From: Alicyclobacillus sp. SO9
GTDB lineage: Bacteria; Bacillota; Bacilli; Alicyclobacillales; Alicyclobacillaceae
Reading direction: 5' to 3'
Assembly: GCF_016406125.1 (NCBI RefSeq)
Contig: NZ_CP066339.1
Span: 4,774,001 to 4,838,000, forward strand
Length of the DNA: 64,000 nt
Shown: one piece after another, positions 37,120 through 45,550 of the stretch
How the letters are laid out: the number at the start of each line of letters is the position of its first letter
Numbering within the stretch: the first letter of the stretch is position 1
Notes under the pieces: model-generated
Databases searched by the model: none
Seen by the model: only the letters and a program-made list of their open reading frames with translations
Told to the model about the DNA's origin: nothing
Position numbers and translations under genes: made by a program

Positions 37120-37302
37120 ATGTTGTGGGGAAAAATACTGATTTGTGTCATTGTGGCAACAATCATTACGATAGGCATTCAACTTCGTCCAGGCGCACAA
37201 AGACCCCTGTCCCTTTGGAAGCAGAGTGCCATATTTGTTATGGGGTTGATAGTTGGAGTTGTGATGTTGAGTACACGGTCATTGTATCTGGCGGGACACT
37301 AG
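37120..37302 (+). CDS. Small two-helix membrane protein
   Basis: A 60-residue protein with two hydrophobic segments, ICVIVATIITIGIQL and AIFVMGLIVGVVMLS, separated by a basic loop (RPGAQRPLSLWKQ). GGGAGGATATATCC precedes the ATG at 37120, which supports real translation. No family recognised. The next plus-strand terminator is at 37595. Confidence 0.55.
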   Translation: MLWGKILICVIVATIITIGIQLRPGAQRPLSLWKQSAIFVMGLIVGVVMLSTRSLYLAGH

Positions 37303-37335
37303 TAAGTACGTTACAGTCAAGTAAGTAACTTACAG

Positions 37336-37527
37336 TCATTCATATCTGCGGTTGTAATCTAAACTGTTTGAACCGAGATTTTGAATCATTCGGCGCTGAG
37401 TTGTGTTCTTCTCACTATCCGGCTTAACCCATTTGCTGCAATGCGGACAAACCCAGCAAGTATTATGAAAATCTTCAGTCCCAAAAGCCATGGTTTTACA
37501 ATGGGGACAGATTGCAAAATGCACCAT
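37336..37527 (-). CDS. Small zinc-ribbon protein
   Basis: A 63-residue protein with two CxxC pairs, ICPHCKTMA and WVCPHCSKWV, spaced as in a zinc ribbon, and a basic, Gln/Asn-rich tail. A GGGGGG ribosome site lies five bases before the ATG. Function unknown; such proteins often bind nucleic acid or act as metal-binding adaptors. Confidence 0.65.
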   Translation of the reverse strand: MVHFAICPHCKTMAFGTEDFHNTCWVCPHCSKWVKPDSEKNTTQRRMIQNLGSNSLDYNRRYE

Positions 37528-37594
37528 AAATCCCCCCTAAAAGGAACCCGTTTTCTTCACTTACTTAATTTAACTACTTTTGGAAGTCAGGTGC

Positions 37595-37627
37595 ATCGGT
37601 CTTAAGACCGATCTTTTGGTTTTTTTC
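37595..37627 (+). terminator. Plus-strand intrinsic terminator upstream of the S9 peptidase gene
   Basis: The perfect palindrome ATCGGTCTTAAGACCGAT is followed by CTTTTGGTTTTTTT. It ends transcription from the left on the plus strand, possibly from the 60-residue membrane gene, or acts as a leader terminator about 100 bases before the peptidase gene. Confidence 0.75.
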
Positions 37628-37727
37628 CTCCTCCGCGGATGTCATGTAAGCATAATAACGTTTGTGACAATCTGTAGTACACTGGAACTAGTAAATGTGT
37701 CTCAGTTACGATAAAGGGAGGAATTTC

Positions 37728-39536
37728 ATGATTGAGTCCCGCCAAGGGTCAATTCCAATTGACCGTTACATGCATATCCGCTCAGCCTATGGACCGTCTT
37801 TCTCTCACGACGGTAAACGCATTTATTTTCTCTCCAACATCACAGGCATTCCACAAGTCTGGAAACTCGATCGCAATGCGCCGTGGCCTGAACAAATCAG
37901 CTTTTTTCCAGACCGAGTGATGGCCATGGAACCGTCCCCAAAAAGCGACAGCGCCATCGTCATGGCTGACGTCGGCGGGAGTGAACGAGCGCAACTGTTT
38001 CTGCTCGAAAATAACGGCCTGAGCACGAAAGACTTGAGTGAAGACCCTGAACACATCTATGAATTCGGTGCTTGGGATGAATCCGGATTACAGTTTTCCT
38101 ACTCCACAAATAAACGCAACGGTAAAGACTTTGACGTGTACATATGCAACATTAAAACAGGTCAGCATGTCGCTGTTCACGAAAGCAACTATACAAATCA
38201 TGCCGGAGCTTTCTCAACGGACGGTAAAAAACTGGTCTTTAGTAGACACAGGTCCAACATGGACAACGACCTGTTCCTTCTTGATATCGAAACTGGAAAT
38301 AGCAAGTGTCTAACGCCTCATGAGAGTACTTCAGTTTACCACTCTGCTCATTTCAGCCGTGACGGCGGCAGTTTGTACTTGTTGACGAACCACGAGTCTG
38401 AATTCACAAGAGTTGCCAAGTTGAATTTAGAGACACTCAAGTGGACCTTCCTGACAGAGGATAAGTGGGATGCAGAGCTGCTTTGTCTCTCCAAGGATGG
38501 ACAGTTTCTGGCATTTGCCTTTAACGTGGAGGGATCTTCGCAACTTGCGCTGTTGCCGACCCAATCGGCAAAACCTGCGTTGGAGACAAACCTGCCTAAA
38601 TTGCCCGCTGGCGTCATTGCCGAAATGACATGGAGTCCCGCTGAGAATATCATCGCCATGACTATTAGCAGTCCGTTGTTTGCAACAGAAGTCTGGGTGG
38701 TCAATGTGACTCAGGGGCAGGTGTTCCGGATGACACATGCATCTGTCTCAGGAGTTCCAAAAGAAACATTTGTTGAACCCGAACTCATTCACTATGCGAC
38801 CTTCGACGATAAATCCATACCTGCTTTTTTGTACCGACCAAAAGATGCCAACGGTCCGCTTCCCAGTGTCATCTACGTCCATGGCGGGCCGGAATCACAG
38901 AGCAGAAACAGCTTTAACCCTGTCATCCAATACTTTGTCAACCAAGGATTTGCTGTCCTGGTTCCTAACGTCCGCGGCAGTTCAGGATATGGCAGAACCT
39001 ATGTGCATCTGGATGATGTTCGTCTACGCATGGACTCCGTGGCAGATCTGGCCGCGGCAGCCAAATGGTTGTCAGATTCCAAAACAGCCCCTGAACATAA
39101 AATCGCGGTGATGGGCGGAAGCTACGGCGGTTTTATGGTCCTTGCTGCACTGACGCATTATCCAAAACTGTGGGCCGCTGGAGTAGATATTGTGGGAATC
39201 TCCAATCTGCGCACTTTCATTGAGAACACCAGCCCGTACCGAAGACACCTGCGCGAGTCTGAATACGGAACAATTGAAGATGACGGTGAGTTTTTCGACA
39301 AGATATCCCCAATTCACCACATTGATAAAGTCTCTGCGCCACTGATTGTCTTACACGGCGCAAATGACCCGCGCGTACCCATTGCGGAAGCCGAACAAAT
39401 GGTAGCAGAATTGAGGAAACGCGGTTTGCCAGTGAAATACTTGCGTTATGAAGACGAAGGGCACGGCTTGGTAAAACTGCAGAATCGCATACACGGCTAC
39501 GGAGAAATTGCCCGGTTTTTGAATGAAAGACTGTAA
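37728..39536 (+). CDS. S9 family prolyl oligopeptidase-type peptidase
   Basis: A 602-residue cytoplasmic serine peptidase. The N-terminal ~340 residues form a beta-propeller (TolB/WD40-like repeats such as GPSFSHDGKRIYFLSN and HSAHFSRDGGSLYLL). The C-terminal alpha/beta hydrolase has nucleophile Ser in VMGGSYGGFMVLAAL, Asp in HGANDPRVPIAEAEQ and His in DEGHGLVK. It resembles acylaminoacyl-peptidases that trim short peptides. No signal peptide is seen. GGGAGGAATTTC precedes the ATG at 37728. It lies 65 bases before map, so both peptidases may share a transcript. Confidence 0.92.
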   Translation: MIESRQGSIPIDRYMHIRSAYGPSFSHDGKRIYFLSNITGIPQVWKLDRNAPWPEQISFFPDRVMAMEPSPKSDSAIVMADVGGSERAQLFLLENNGLSTKDLSEDPEHIYEFGAWDESGLQFSYSTNKRNGKDFDVYICNIKTGQHVAVHESNYTNHAGAFSTDGKKLVFSRHRSNMDNDLFLLDIETGNSKCLTPHESTSVYHSAHFSRDGGSLYLLTNHESEFTRVAKLNLETLKWTFLTEDKWDAELLCLSKDGQFLAFAFNVEGSSQLALLPTQSAKPALETNLPKLPAGVIAEMTWSPAENIIAMTISSPLFATEVWVVNVTQGQVFRMTHASVSGVPKETFVEPELIHYATFDDKSIPAFLYRPKDANGPLPSVIYVHGGPESQSRNSFNPVIQYFVNQGFAVLVPNVRGSSGYGRTYVHLDDVRLRMDSVADLAAAAKWLSDSKTAPEHKIAVMGGSYGGFMVLAALTHYPKLWAAGVDIVGISNLRTFIENTSPYRRHLRESEYGTIEDDGEFFDKISPIHHIDKVSAPLIVLHGANDPRVPIAEAEQMVAELRKRGLPVKYLRYEDEGHGLVKLQNRIHGYGEIARFLNERL

Positions 39537-39601
39537 TGGAGTAGAGTAAGAATTGGTTACGCCTTAACTGATTCGGTTTTGAAGATTGGGAGGAACTGCA
39601 C

Positions 39602-40348
39602 TTGATAGAAATACGAAGTCGCCATGAAATCAACATAATGCGGGAAGCTGGACTGGTTATCGCAGAATGCCACCAGTCGCTTAAGGACTTCATAAAACCT
39701 GGTATTACCACAATGCAGATTGACGAGTTTGTCGAAGACTTTATTCGAAAGCACAAAATGGAGCCTGCTCAAAAGGGCTATAAGGGGTATCCTTATGCCT
39801 CCTGCACCTCCGTGAACGACGTGATTTGTCATGGATTTCCGGGATCGCAGAGGTTGAAAGACGGAGACATTATTACGGTTGACATGGTTACATTGCACAA
39901 GGGGCTTCATGCTGACTCTGCATGGAGCTACGCCGTTGGTGAAATCAGCGACACGGCAAGGAAACTGATGGACGTCACAGAGACGGCTTTGTATAAGGGC
40001 ATTGAAGTCTCCGTGGCGGGAAATCGAATTTCTGACATTGGGCATGCCATTCAAACCTATGTTGAAGGAGAAGGATTTTCTGTAGTTCGAGATTTCATCG
40101 GACACGGCGTTGGGCGGAAAATGCATGAAAGCCCTGAAGTCCCCCATTTTGGTCCTCCCCATAAGGGACCCAAAATTAAAAAGGGAATGACCTTTACTAT
40201 TGAACCCATGGTTAATACAGGGACTTATAACGTGAGTGTCGACGATGACGGATGGACAGCAAGAACTGCTGATGGAGGGCTTAGCATCCAATACGAACAC
40301 ACGCTTGTAGTAACGGACAACGGCCCGGAAATACTAACGAAGCTGTAG
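39602..40348 (+). CDS. map: Type I methionine aminopeptidase
   Basis: Removes the N-terminal Met from new proteins. The 248-residue protein has the five metal ligands: Asp in ITVDMVTL, Asp in HADSAWSY (11 residues later), His in GHGVGRKMHE, Glu in FTIEPMVN and Glu in YEHTLVV. The TTG start has GGGAGGAACTGCAC upstream. It is not the map gene of the ribosomal protein cluster context, so it is likely a second copy, like Bacillus YflG. Confidence 0.94.
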   Translation: MIEIRSRHEINIMREAGLVIAECHQSLKDFIKPGITTMQIDEFVEDFIRKHKMEPAQKGYKGYPYASCTSVNDVICHGFPGSQRLKDGDIITVDMVTLHKGLHADSAWSYAVGEISDTARKLMDVTETALYKGIEVSVAGNRISDIGHAIQTYVEGEGFSVVRDFIGHGVGRKMHESPEVPHFGPPHKGPKIKKGMTFTIEPMVNTGTYNVSVDDDGWTARTADGGLSIQYEHTLVVTDNGPEILTKL

Positions 40349-40369
40349 ATGATAAACCTCAACTCAACA

Positions 40370-40407
40370 AAGGGGCAACTCAGCGGAATCCCCCTGAGTT
40401 GCCCCTT
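40370..40407. terminator. Terminator between map and the VIT1-type gene
   Basis: A 14-bp perfect stem (AAGGGGCAACTCAG with CTGAGTTGCCCCTT) lies between two convergent genes. Neither side has a strong T-tract, but the stem is very stable. Confidence 0.65.
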
Positions 40408-40436
40408 GCTGATTCTAAAAGCGGATGTCAGCTTAC

Positions 40437-41588
40437 TTAAATATGAACACCGAAAATGAGTGTTCCAAGCTCACCAAGGCCATACGATACCGCACCAACC
40501 ATAATTCCAACCAAAGTCATTTCCAAACCGCTGACCAACCAGCCGCGAACGGTGATGATACTCTTCAGAGCACCAACAACGAAGTGAGCGACAATACTGA
40601 CCGCGGCCGCTGTGACCATAGCCACCCAGCCATGCAGGAAAAAGAACGGGAGAAGCGGAACGATGGCGCCGACAAATGTCGATGCACTCCCAAACAGGGC
40701 TGAGCTCCAGGGATTGGATTTGCTGGCTTCGTGAATACCCAATTCCTCTTGAGCCATTGTGTTAAGAAAGTTCTCCTGGTCTTTGGAGACTTGGGTAGCA
40801 ATCCGATTTGATTCCTCGGGCGACAGACCCTTCAGTTCATACAGCAGTTTCAACTCTTCTACTTCATGCTCTGGGTCTTCCTGTATTTCTCGCCGCTCAT
40901 GACTGAGCTCGCTCTCGAGAATCTCATTCTCTGACTTTGCTGCCAACCACGCACCAGCACCCATAGAAAGCGTGCTGGCCAAGGCCCCAAAGAAACCAGA
41001 TATGAGAATGGTTTGGTCGTTGTGGGCAAAACCGGCAACACCGGCTATGATTCCAAAAATAGCCCCAAGACCATCGTTTACGCCGTAGATTGCGTCTCCA
41101 ACCCAGCCGCCGCTTTCTCGCTTATGCCACCGCTCTTTTCCCCACAAGCTGTTCAGCCGACGCTTTACCTGTTTAGTCTCAGGTTGCAGCATATCATCTA
41201 GCGACCCGTGTTTCTTTTCATCCTCGTTGATTTCATCAATGATACGGACAACTGCTTCGTCATCCATCACATTGCGCAGTGATTGGTACCAATTCATGTT
41301 GTTTGTCTCAACAGCTTCAATTCTCTCGAAAACTTGACCTTGAGACAGGTCTTTGATGTTAACTTCAGGAGGCTCTAGGGAGGTCAGATCCACACCCAAC
41401 TCACTCAGTTTATCCTCCCACATCTTCACATGTTTGTTCTCCAAATCCGCTAACTGTTGGAAGATGTTACTCCGCCTATCATCGCTCTCCGAGTCTGCAG
41501 ACAGCTGATACAAACGGGCAGCTTCCATTTCTTTTCGCCAATTTTCAATTAAAGTCTTTTTTAGGTACTCCGGATTGTTGCTATTCAC
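40437..41588 (-). CDS. Ferritin-like/VIT1 fusion membrane protein (MbfA-like)
   Basis: A 383-residue protein. The N-terminal ~140 residues form a rubrerythrin/ferritin-like helix bundle with carboxylate/His pairs (ENWRKEMEAARLYQL, LADLENKHVKMW, INEDEKKHGSLDD). The C-terminal part is a VIT1/CCC1 iron-manganese transporter with five helices (GDAIYGVNDGLGAIFGIIAG, GALASTLSMGAGAWLAAKSE, and KSIITVRGWLVSGLEMTLVG near the end). This fusion matches MbfA-type proteins, which export or store iron and protect against oxidative stress. The GTG start has GGAGGGGAGACACAC upstream. It is divergent from the DUF488 gene. Confidence 0.9.
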   Translation of the reverse strand: MNSNNPEYLKKTLIENWRKEMEAARLYQLSADSESDDRRSNIFQQLADLENKHVKMWEDKLSELGVDLTSLEPPEVNIKDLSQGQVFERIEAVETNNMNWYQSLRNVMDDEAVVRIIDEINEDEKKHGSLDDMLQPETKQVKRRLNSLWGKERWHKRESGGWVGDAIYGVNDGLGAIFGIIAGVAGFAHNDQTILISGFFGALASTLSMGAGAWLAAKSENEILESELSHERREIQEDPEHEVEELKLLYELKGLSPEESNRIATQVSKDQENFLNTMAQEELGIHEASKSNPWSSALFGSASTFVGAIVPLLPFFFLHGWVAMVTAAAVSIVAHFVVGALKSIITVRGWLVSGLEMTLVGIMVGAVSYGLGELGTLIFGVHI

Positions 41589-41694
41589 GTGTGTCTCCCC
41601 TCCTTGGACTCTCTGTGACAGGATTGTTACACATACTGTTAATCATGCCCTGTCGTGTTACGATAGACAAAATAGTGACAGGGGGCTGGTCCGG

Positions 41695-42060
41695 GTGCCT
41701 TCTCCGCAAAGTAAGAGAATATACGAACCCCCGGATGTCTTTGACGGAAAGCGCGTCTTGGTTGACAGATTGTGGCCGCGAGGACTTCGGAAGGATAGCG
41801 CTCAAATTGATGTGTGGTTGAAAGAAGTTGCGCCGAGTCCAGATTTAAGAAAGTGGTTCGGACATGAACCAGAGCGTTTTGATATGTTCCAAAATTTATA
41901 CATAGAGGAACTGAACAGCGGCACTAAACAACAGTCAGCCGTTGCCCAGCTGATAAATTGGTGTCTTGCTGAACAGGTTACGTTACTCTATGCAGCAAAG
42001 GATGAGACTCACAATCACGCAAAGATTCTACGTGATTTTGTCGACGCCAGACTCAAGTAA
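41695..42060 (+). CDS. DUF488 family protein (YeaO-like)
   Basis: A 121-residue cytoplasmic protein with the YeaO signature YEPPDVFDGKRVLVDRLWPR, LKEVAPSPDLRKWFGH and VTLLYAAKDETHNHA. Function unknown; the YeaO group has been linked to stress. I chose the GTG at 41695, where GGGGG lies upstream and the family starts; the frame is open back to 41575 but that part shows no homology. Confidence 0.85.
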   Translation: MPSPQSKRIYEPPDVFDGKRVLVDRLWPRGLRKDSAQIDVWLKEVAPSPDLRKWFGHEPERFDMFQNLYIEELNSGTKQQSAVAQLINWCLAEQVTLLYAAKDETHNHAKILRDFVDARLK

Positions 42061-42125
42061 TGGAAGTACACCTCTCCCGTCTGGCTGTTTCGAATGCAAA
42101 CGCGTCTCACCTGCAAATTATCTTA

Positions 42126-42395
42126 TCAACCTGAGTAATCGTAGTCGGCCATGAACTCTTCAAACAGCCGCACTACCTCGTCGTGCTCTGGAAACCGCGC
42201 CATTTCTTTCTTTGAAAATACTGGAGTCCCCTCGACAGAAACTTCAAATGCGCCATCTGATGACGGAATTAAAGCTACCTCTGACAATTCAGGATGGTGT
42301 TTTGACAAAACCTCCACCGCTGTTCTGGAGGCAATAGGAATATATCCGCAACTGGTGCAGTATTCAATCGTCATGCGAAATTTTTTTAATTCCAC
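42126..42395 (-). CDS. SelT/SelW/SelH-type redox protein
   Basis: An 89-residue thioredoxin-like protein with CxxC in IEYCTSCGY and the Rdx-family end GTPVFSKKEMARFPEHDEVV. The selenocysteine of animal SelW is Cys here. Members are thought to act in redox reactions with glutathione-like thiols. The GTG at 42395 has GGAGG seven bases upstream. Confidence 0.85.
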   Translation of the reverse strand: MELKKFRMTIEYCTSCGYIPIASRTAVEVLSKHHPELSEVALIPSSDGAFEVSVEGTPVFSKKEMARFPEHDEVVRLFEEFMADYDYSG

Positions 42396-42448
42396 CCAAA
42401 ATCCTCCCTGTCAAAGGTCCTCCCTGACCTAATGTACATAATAACAAA

Positions 42449-43060
42449 CTATGCGTTCTTCACAATAATAGAATCCAGTAAATCTGCGACATCCTCACAC
42501 CTGTCCGTTACACCCTCAAGAATCTCATAAATTTCCTTGAGTTTAATCACTGTGAGCGGGTCATGCTCGTCCCGAAACAGTTCTCTTAAGGATTCAAATA
42601 AAAGCTGGTCTCCAACTTTTTCGAGTTGATTCAATTGTGCCGTATGCGCTCTCAATTCAACTAAATTTTGTGTCTGTAAATTTGCTATGGACTGAGTGAT
42701 TTCATTGACACTGTTATTGATGTTTTCAGCGAACTCATACATGACTGGTGTCGCATCTTTGACATTATAGACGTCAAACCTCACTGTCACGGCTTCCAGC
42801 CCGTCCACAATATCGTCTAGGCGGACAGCTAACGTCAGATAATCCTCCCTGTCCAGAGGTGTAATATACGTCGCATCCAACAGAGACATGAGATTTCTCG
42901 TTAATTCATCCCCAGTGCGCTCCAAGTTTCTCATTTTGGCAGTAAGGGCCTCTGGATCTGATAAATGATTCAGTCCATCTGTAAAAGCTGCTGCCGCTGA
43001 TTCAATATTCTCTGAGATTTGTACGAGGTACTCAAATAATCGATGGCTTCTTTTCGGCAA
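42449..43060 (-). CDS. DUF47 (PhoU-like) protein
   Basis: A 203-residue helical protein of the DUF47/YkaA type with the PhoU-like metal patterns (ERTGDELTRNLM, LDREDYLTLAVRLDDIVDGLE and LKEIYEILEGVTDRCEDVADL). DUF47 proteins usually sit beside a PiT phosphate transporter gene and regulate it. No pit gene is seen here. The TTG at 43060 (MPKRSHRLFEYL) has GGGGGG upstream and fits the family start; an ATG at 43144 lacks support. Confidence 0.85.
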   Translation of the reverse strand: MPKRSHRLFEYLVQISENIESAAAAFTDGLNHLSDPEALTAKMRNLERTGDELTRNLMSLLDATYITPLDREDYLTLAVRLDDIVDGLEAVTVRFDVYNVKDATPVMYEFAENINNSVNEITQSIANLQTQNLVELRAHTAQLNQLEKVGDQLLFESLRELFRDEHDPLTVIKLKEIYEILEGVTDRCEDVADLLDSIIVKNA

Positions 43061-43400
43061 AGTGGACCCCCCTGCGTAGACAGCACCTACGCGCAAACTT
43101 TTCTGTTTTTTATGCAGAATCTTGTCTATAGACAAGCATATCATTAGCTCTTTGAGGATACCATTTTGTCGTTTCCTGTCATATAGAAAAATACAGAAAC
43201 ATTAATGACACTTTTATCCTGCGACATCCGCTTGAGTCATTTGTAAAGGCTGCAAGTGCACAGAGGGCAAAGCAGAATTATTTTAAAGTCTCGCACAGCC
43301 CATTAAAGCCTGTCCCGGGGCAGATTCAGGAGAACGGTCCACCCCTTTTAGCGCATATTCCATAGAATACTTTATGACCCGCAGAAAGGAGGTCATCGAC
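43061..43400. other. Intergenic region upstream of the glycine-rich gene
   Basis: This gap holds the divergent control regions of the DUF47 gene and the glycine-rich gene. A CATAGAATA sequence at 43361-43369 fits the sigma-K -10 consensus CATANNNTA. Nothing else recognised. Confidence 0.4.
43361..43369 (+). promoter_or_regulatory. Candidate sigma-K -10 element
   Basis: CATAGAATA fits the late-sporulation sigma-K -10 consensus CATANNNTA. An AC dinucleotide about 18 bases upstream could be the -35, slightly too far. It lies about 30 bases before the start of a glycine-rich, coat-like protein, which gives some support. Confidence 0.3.
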
Positions 43401-44057
43401 GTGAGGAAACATGTGAAACAGCAAAACAACAGACGAGGGAACAGGGGACAATCAAACACACAAGGCAAAGCCCGGACAATTAAACCAACCAACAGGGCTA
43501 AACCAGCCTTGCGTAATGGAAAGGATATAGATGCCGAAGAGAGTTTTCTTCCGTTACTCATGATGCTGGGCGGTCTGTGGGGAGCGAACCGACAACGGAA
43601 GGGCAACGGTGGCGGTGCCGGTACTCGAGGTGGATTTGGTGGATTCGGCATGCCTGGAGGCTTCGGTGGTATGGGTAGCGGCAACGCAGGAAGCAATGCA
43701 AACAATGGCCAGTCTGCGGGACCGGGTTTCCCGTTCAGCGGCGGATTCCCATTCGGAGGGGGCTCCCCATTCGGAGGCTTTGGCGGCTCAGACAACGCTG
43801 GAAATCCTGGAAATGGTGCTGACGGTGGCACAGGCCAGGGTTCCGGAGGCTTTGGTGGATTTCCAGGGATGGGAAACATTCCAGGGATGGGAAACATGCA
43901 GGATATCGCGAAAAACTGGCCAGGATGGGGAGGCGGCATGCCCGGAGGCAAAAATGGAGGTATGGGCGGATTCCCATTCGGAGGCGGATTCCCCTTTGGC
44001 AATCAGGGTCAAGGAGGCCAACAGTCGAGCGGAGGAAACTGGCCATTCTGGTTTTAA
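43401..44057 (+). CDS. Glycine-rich low-complexity protein
   Basis: A 218-residue protein. The first ~55 residues are basic (RKHVKQQNNRRGNRGQ), then a short hydrophobic stretch FLPLLMMLGGLWG, then about 145 residues of Gly-rich sequence with repeats such as GGFGGFG, PFSGGFPFGGGSPFGGFGG, FPGMGNIPGMGNM and a final WPFWF. No enzyme fold is expected. It resembles structural or spore-surface proteins. The GTG at 43401 has AAAGGAGG seven bases upstream. A terminator follows. The opposite strand is open too, but only as a mirror of this codon use. Confidence 0.7.
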   Translation: MRKHVKQQNNRRGNRGQSNTQGKARTIKPTNRAKPALRNGKDIDAEESFLPLLMMLGGLWGANRQRKGNGGGAGTRGGFGGFGMPGGFGGMGSGNAGSNANNGQSAGPGFPFSGGFPFGGGSPFGGFGGSDNAGNPGNGADGGTGQGSGGFGGFPGMGNIPGMGNMQDIAKNWPGWGGGMPGGKNGGMGGFPFGGGFPFGNQGQGGQQSSGGNWPFWF

Positions 44058-44193
44058 GACCACTAACATGGAAATGTACTAAGTGAAAGGCACCGATTGA
44101 AAGGTACTGCATGTACGCGTAAAGCTGAACTGTGAAGAGGAAGAGCACAGGTCATTCCGGATTTCCCTCCATATCAACCGTACACTCACAAAA

Positions 44194-44227
44194 AGGGCGC
44201 CGACCAGCCATCGGCGTCCTTTTATAA
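44194..44227 (+). terminator. Intrinsic terminator after the glycine-rich gene
   Basis: GGGCGCCGA pairs with TCGGCGTCC across a seven-base loop and is followed by TTTTATAA. Confidence 0.8.
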
Positions 44228-44301
44228 GTTGTATCTTACTCCCCATGTCTGAACAACCCCTGGTTTGTGGAAAAACTCTCTAGCTCTGAGCAGCAGCAAG
44301 C

Positions 44302-44421
44302 TTAATTCACCGGAGTGGTTGTACATGTGGTTGTATAACCTGGTACCAAAAGGAAGAACAGCACAAAGATAATAAGAAACACAACAGCCCACCGGGTATA
44401 ACCGCCAAAGGCACCGTACAT
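44302..44421 (-). CDS. YjcZ-like small sporulation membrane peptide
   Basis: A 39-residue peptide starting MYGAFGGYTRWAVVFLIIFV, with one hydrophobic helix and a Thr-rich tail. The MYG..GGY start followed by one helix matches the YjcZ/sporulation small peptide group of Bacilli, which are made in spores. GGGAGGTTGGTACTG precedes the ATG at 44421. The frame is open upstream but without homology. Confidence 0.6.
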   Translation of the reverse strand: MYGAFGGYTRWAVVFLIIFVLFFLLVPGYTTTCTTTPVN

Positions 44422-44608
44422 CAGTACCAACCTCCCTATTGTTCTTCTTACACAACCAACAAATGCAAGTAGACAGTGAAACGTTTGGACATTTGTCCCC
44501 GTCTCCGTGGAGCACTTCTCACCCGCCATCAAGAAGCCAGGCGAAATCTCTGCTAAAATAACCATGTAAAGATTCTAGGTGCGAATCCGCAGTGCGAGAG
44601 GTGACATG

Positions 44609-45511
44609 ATGAAAATAATGGTTGTTGGACCAGGTCGAGTAGGAACCGCACTGGCTGTGGCCATGCAACAGGCCGGGCATGACATTGTGGGAGCACTGAG
44701 TCGGCGTACAACTGGATTGCAGGCCGATTTGTTCAAACAGCTCACAAGCGCGCCAGTATACCAGTTTCCCAGTACCGACGTGAAACCTACCACCGACCTT
44801 CAACTCATCGCACCTCCTCGCATGGGTGTTCCTGATGTCTTTCTTCTAACCGTTCCAGACAAAGCTGTGACTCAAACAGCACAGACCCTGGCTGGGGCAG
44901 GTTACTTTGATAACGTTGAGGTCATCATAGCTCACTGTGCGGGTTCAATGTCCGCAAAAGCCTTGTCCCCCGCAAATCAACCTGGTGTAAGGCGCCTTTG
45001 TTGGCACCCCTTGCAATCCATAGCGGACCCCCGAATGTCGCCCGCATGCTTTGAAGGCGTTACCTTTACGCTTGATGGTGACAAAGAGGCTGTAGCAGCA
45101 GCGAAAAAATGGGTCACAGGTCTGAAGGGGCTTCCTGTTGAGATAGCGGGTGAGGACAGAACCAGATACCACGCCGCAGCCGTATTGGCCGCAAATGCCA
45201 TGACAGCTTTGGCAGCGACGGCGGCGTCTGTGTCTGGACTCGAGCACGGCATGACAGCTCTTCTTCCACTGATGCGCGGTGCAGTAGGCAATATTGAACG
45301 TTTCGGATTACCAGATGCACTCACCGGACCTGTGGAGCGAGGAGATGTGGAAACCGTAGAGGCACACCTAAAATCTTTGCAAGACAACCCCACCGCTTTC
45401 GACGTATACCGGGTATTGGGTAAAGCAACACTTGACATTGCCCGACAGAAAGGCTCACTCACGGAACAGCAACTATCGGCCTTTTTGACTTTGTTTTCGC
45501 CCGGAAAGTGA
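44609..45511 (+). CDS. Rossmann-like and DUF2520 protein
   Basis: A 300-residue cytoplasmic protein with an NAD(P)-binding start MKIMVVGPGRVGTALAVAM and a C-terminal DUF2520 helical domain. It resembles NADP-dependent reductases of the ketopantoate/F420 type. It lies 39 bases before panB and often occurs with panBC in Firmicutes, so a role near pantothenate synthesis, possibly as a ketopantoate reductase, is plausible but unproven. An ATG three bases upstream is also possible behind the GAGGTG site. Confidence 0.82.
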   Translation: MKIMVVGPGRVGTALAVAMQQAGHDIVGALSRRTTGLQADLFKQLTSAPVYQFPSTDVKPTTDLQLIAPPRMGVPDVFLLTVPDKAVTQTAQTLAGAGYFDNVEVIIAHCAGSMSAKALSPANQPGVRRLCWHPLQSIADPRMSPACFEGVTFTLDGDKEAVAAAKKWVTGLKGLPVEIAGEDRTRYHAAAVLAANAMTALAATAASVSGLEHGMTALLPLMRGAVGNIERFGLPDALTGPVERGDVETVEAHLKSLQDNPTAFDVYRVLGKATLDIARQKGSLTEQQLSAFLTLFSPGK

Positions 45512-45550
45512 AACAGGTGGCACGTCAACTACTTGGGGGGTATGTTTGAA

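Noticed and set aside
39557-40300. 247-residue reading frame on the minus strand opposite map
   Set aside because: Antisense to a methionine aminopeptidase with all metal ligands; no homology seen.
41575-41694. N-terminal extension of the DUF488 protein
   Set aside because: It overlaps the start of the divergent VIT1-type gene and shows no family similarity; the GTG at 41695 fits the family start.
43283-44002. 239-residue proline-rich reading frame on the minus strand
   Set aside because: It is the mirror image of the glycine-rich gene (GGN codons read as NCC proline) and has no ribosome site.
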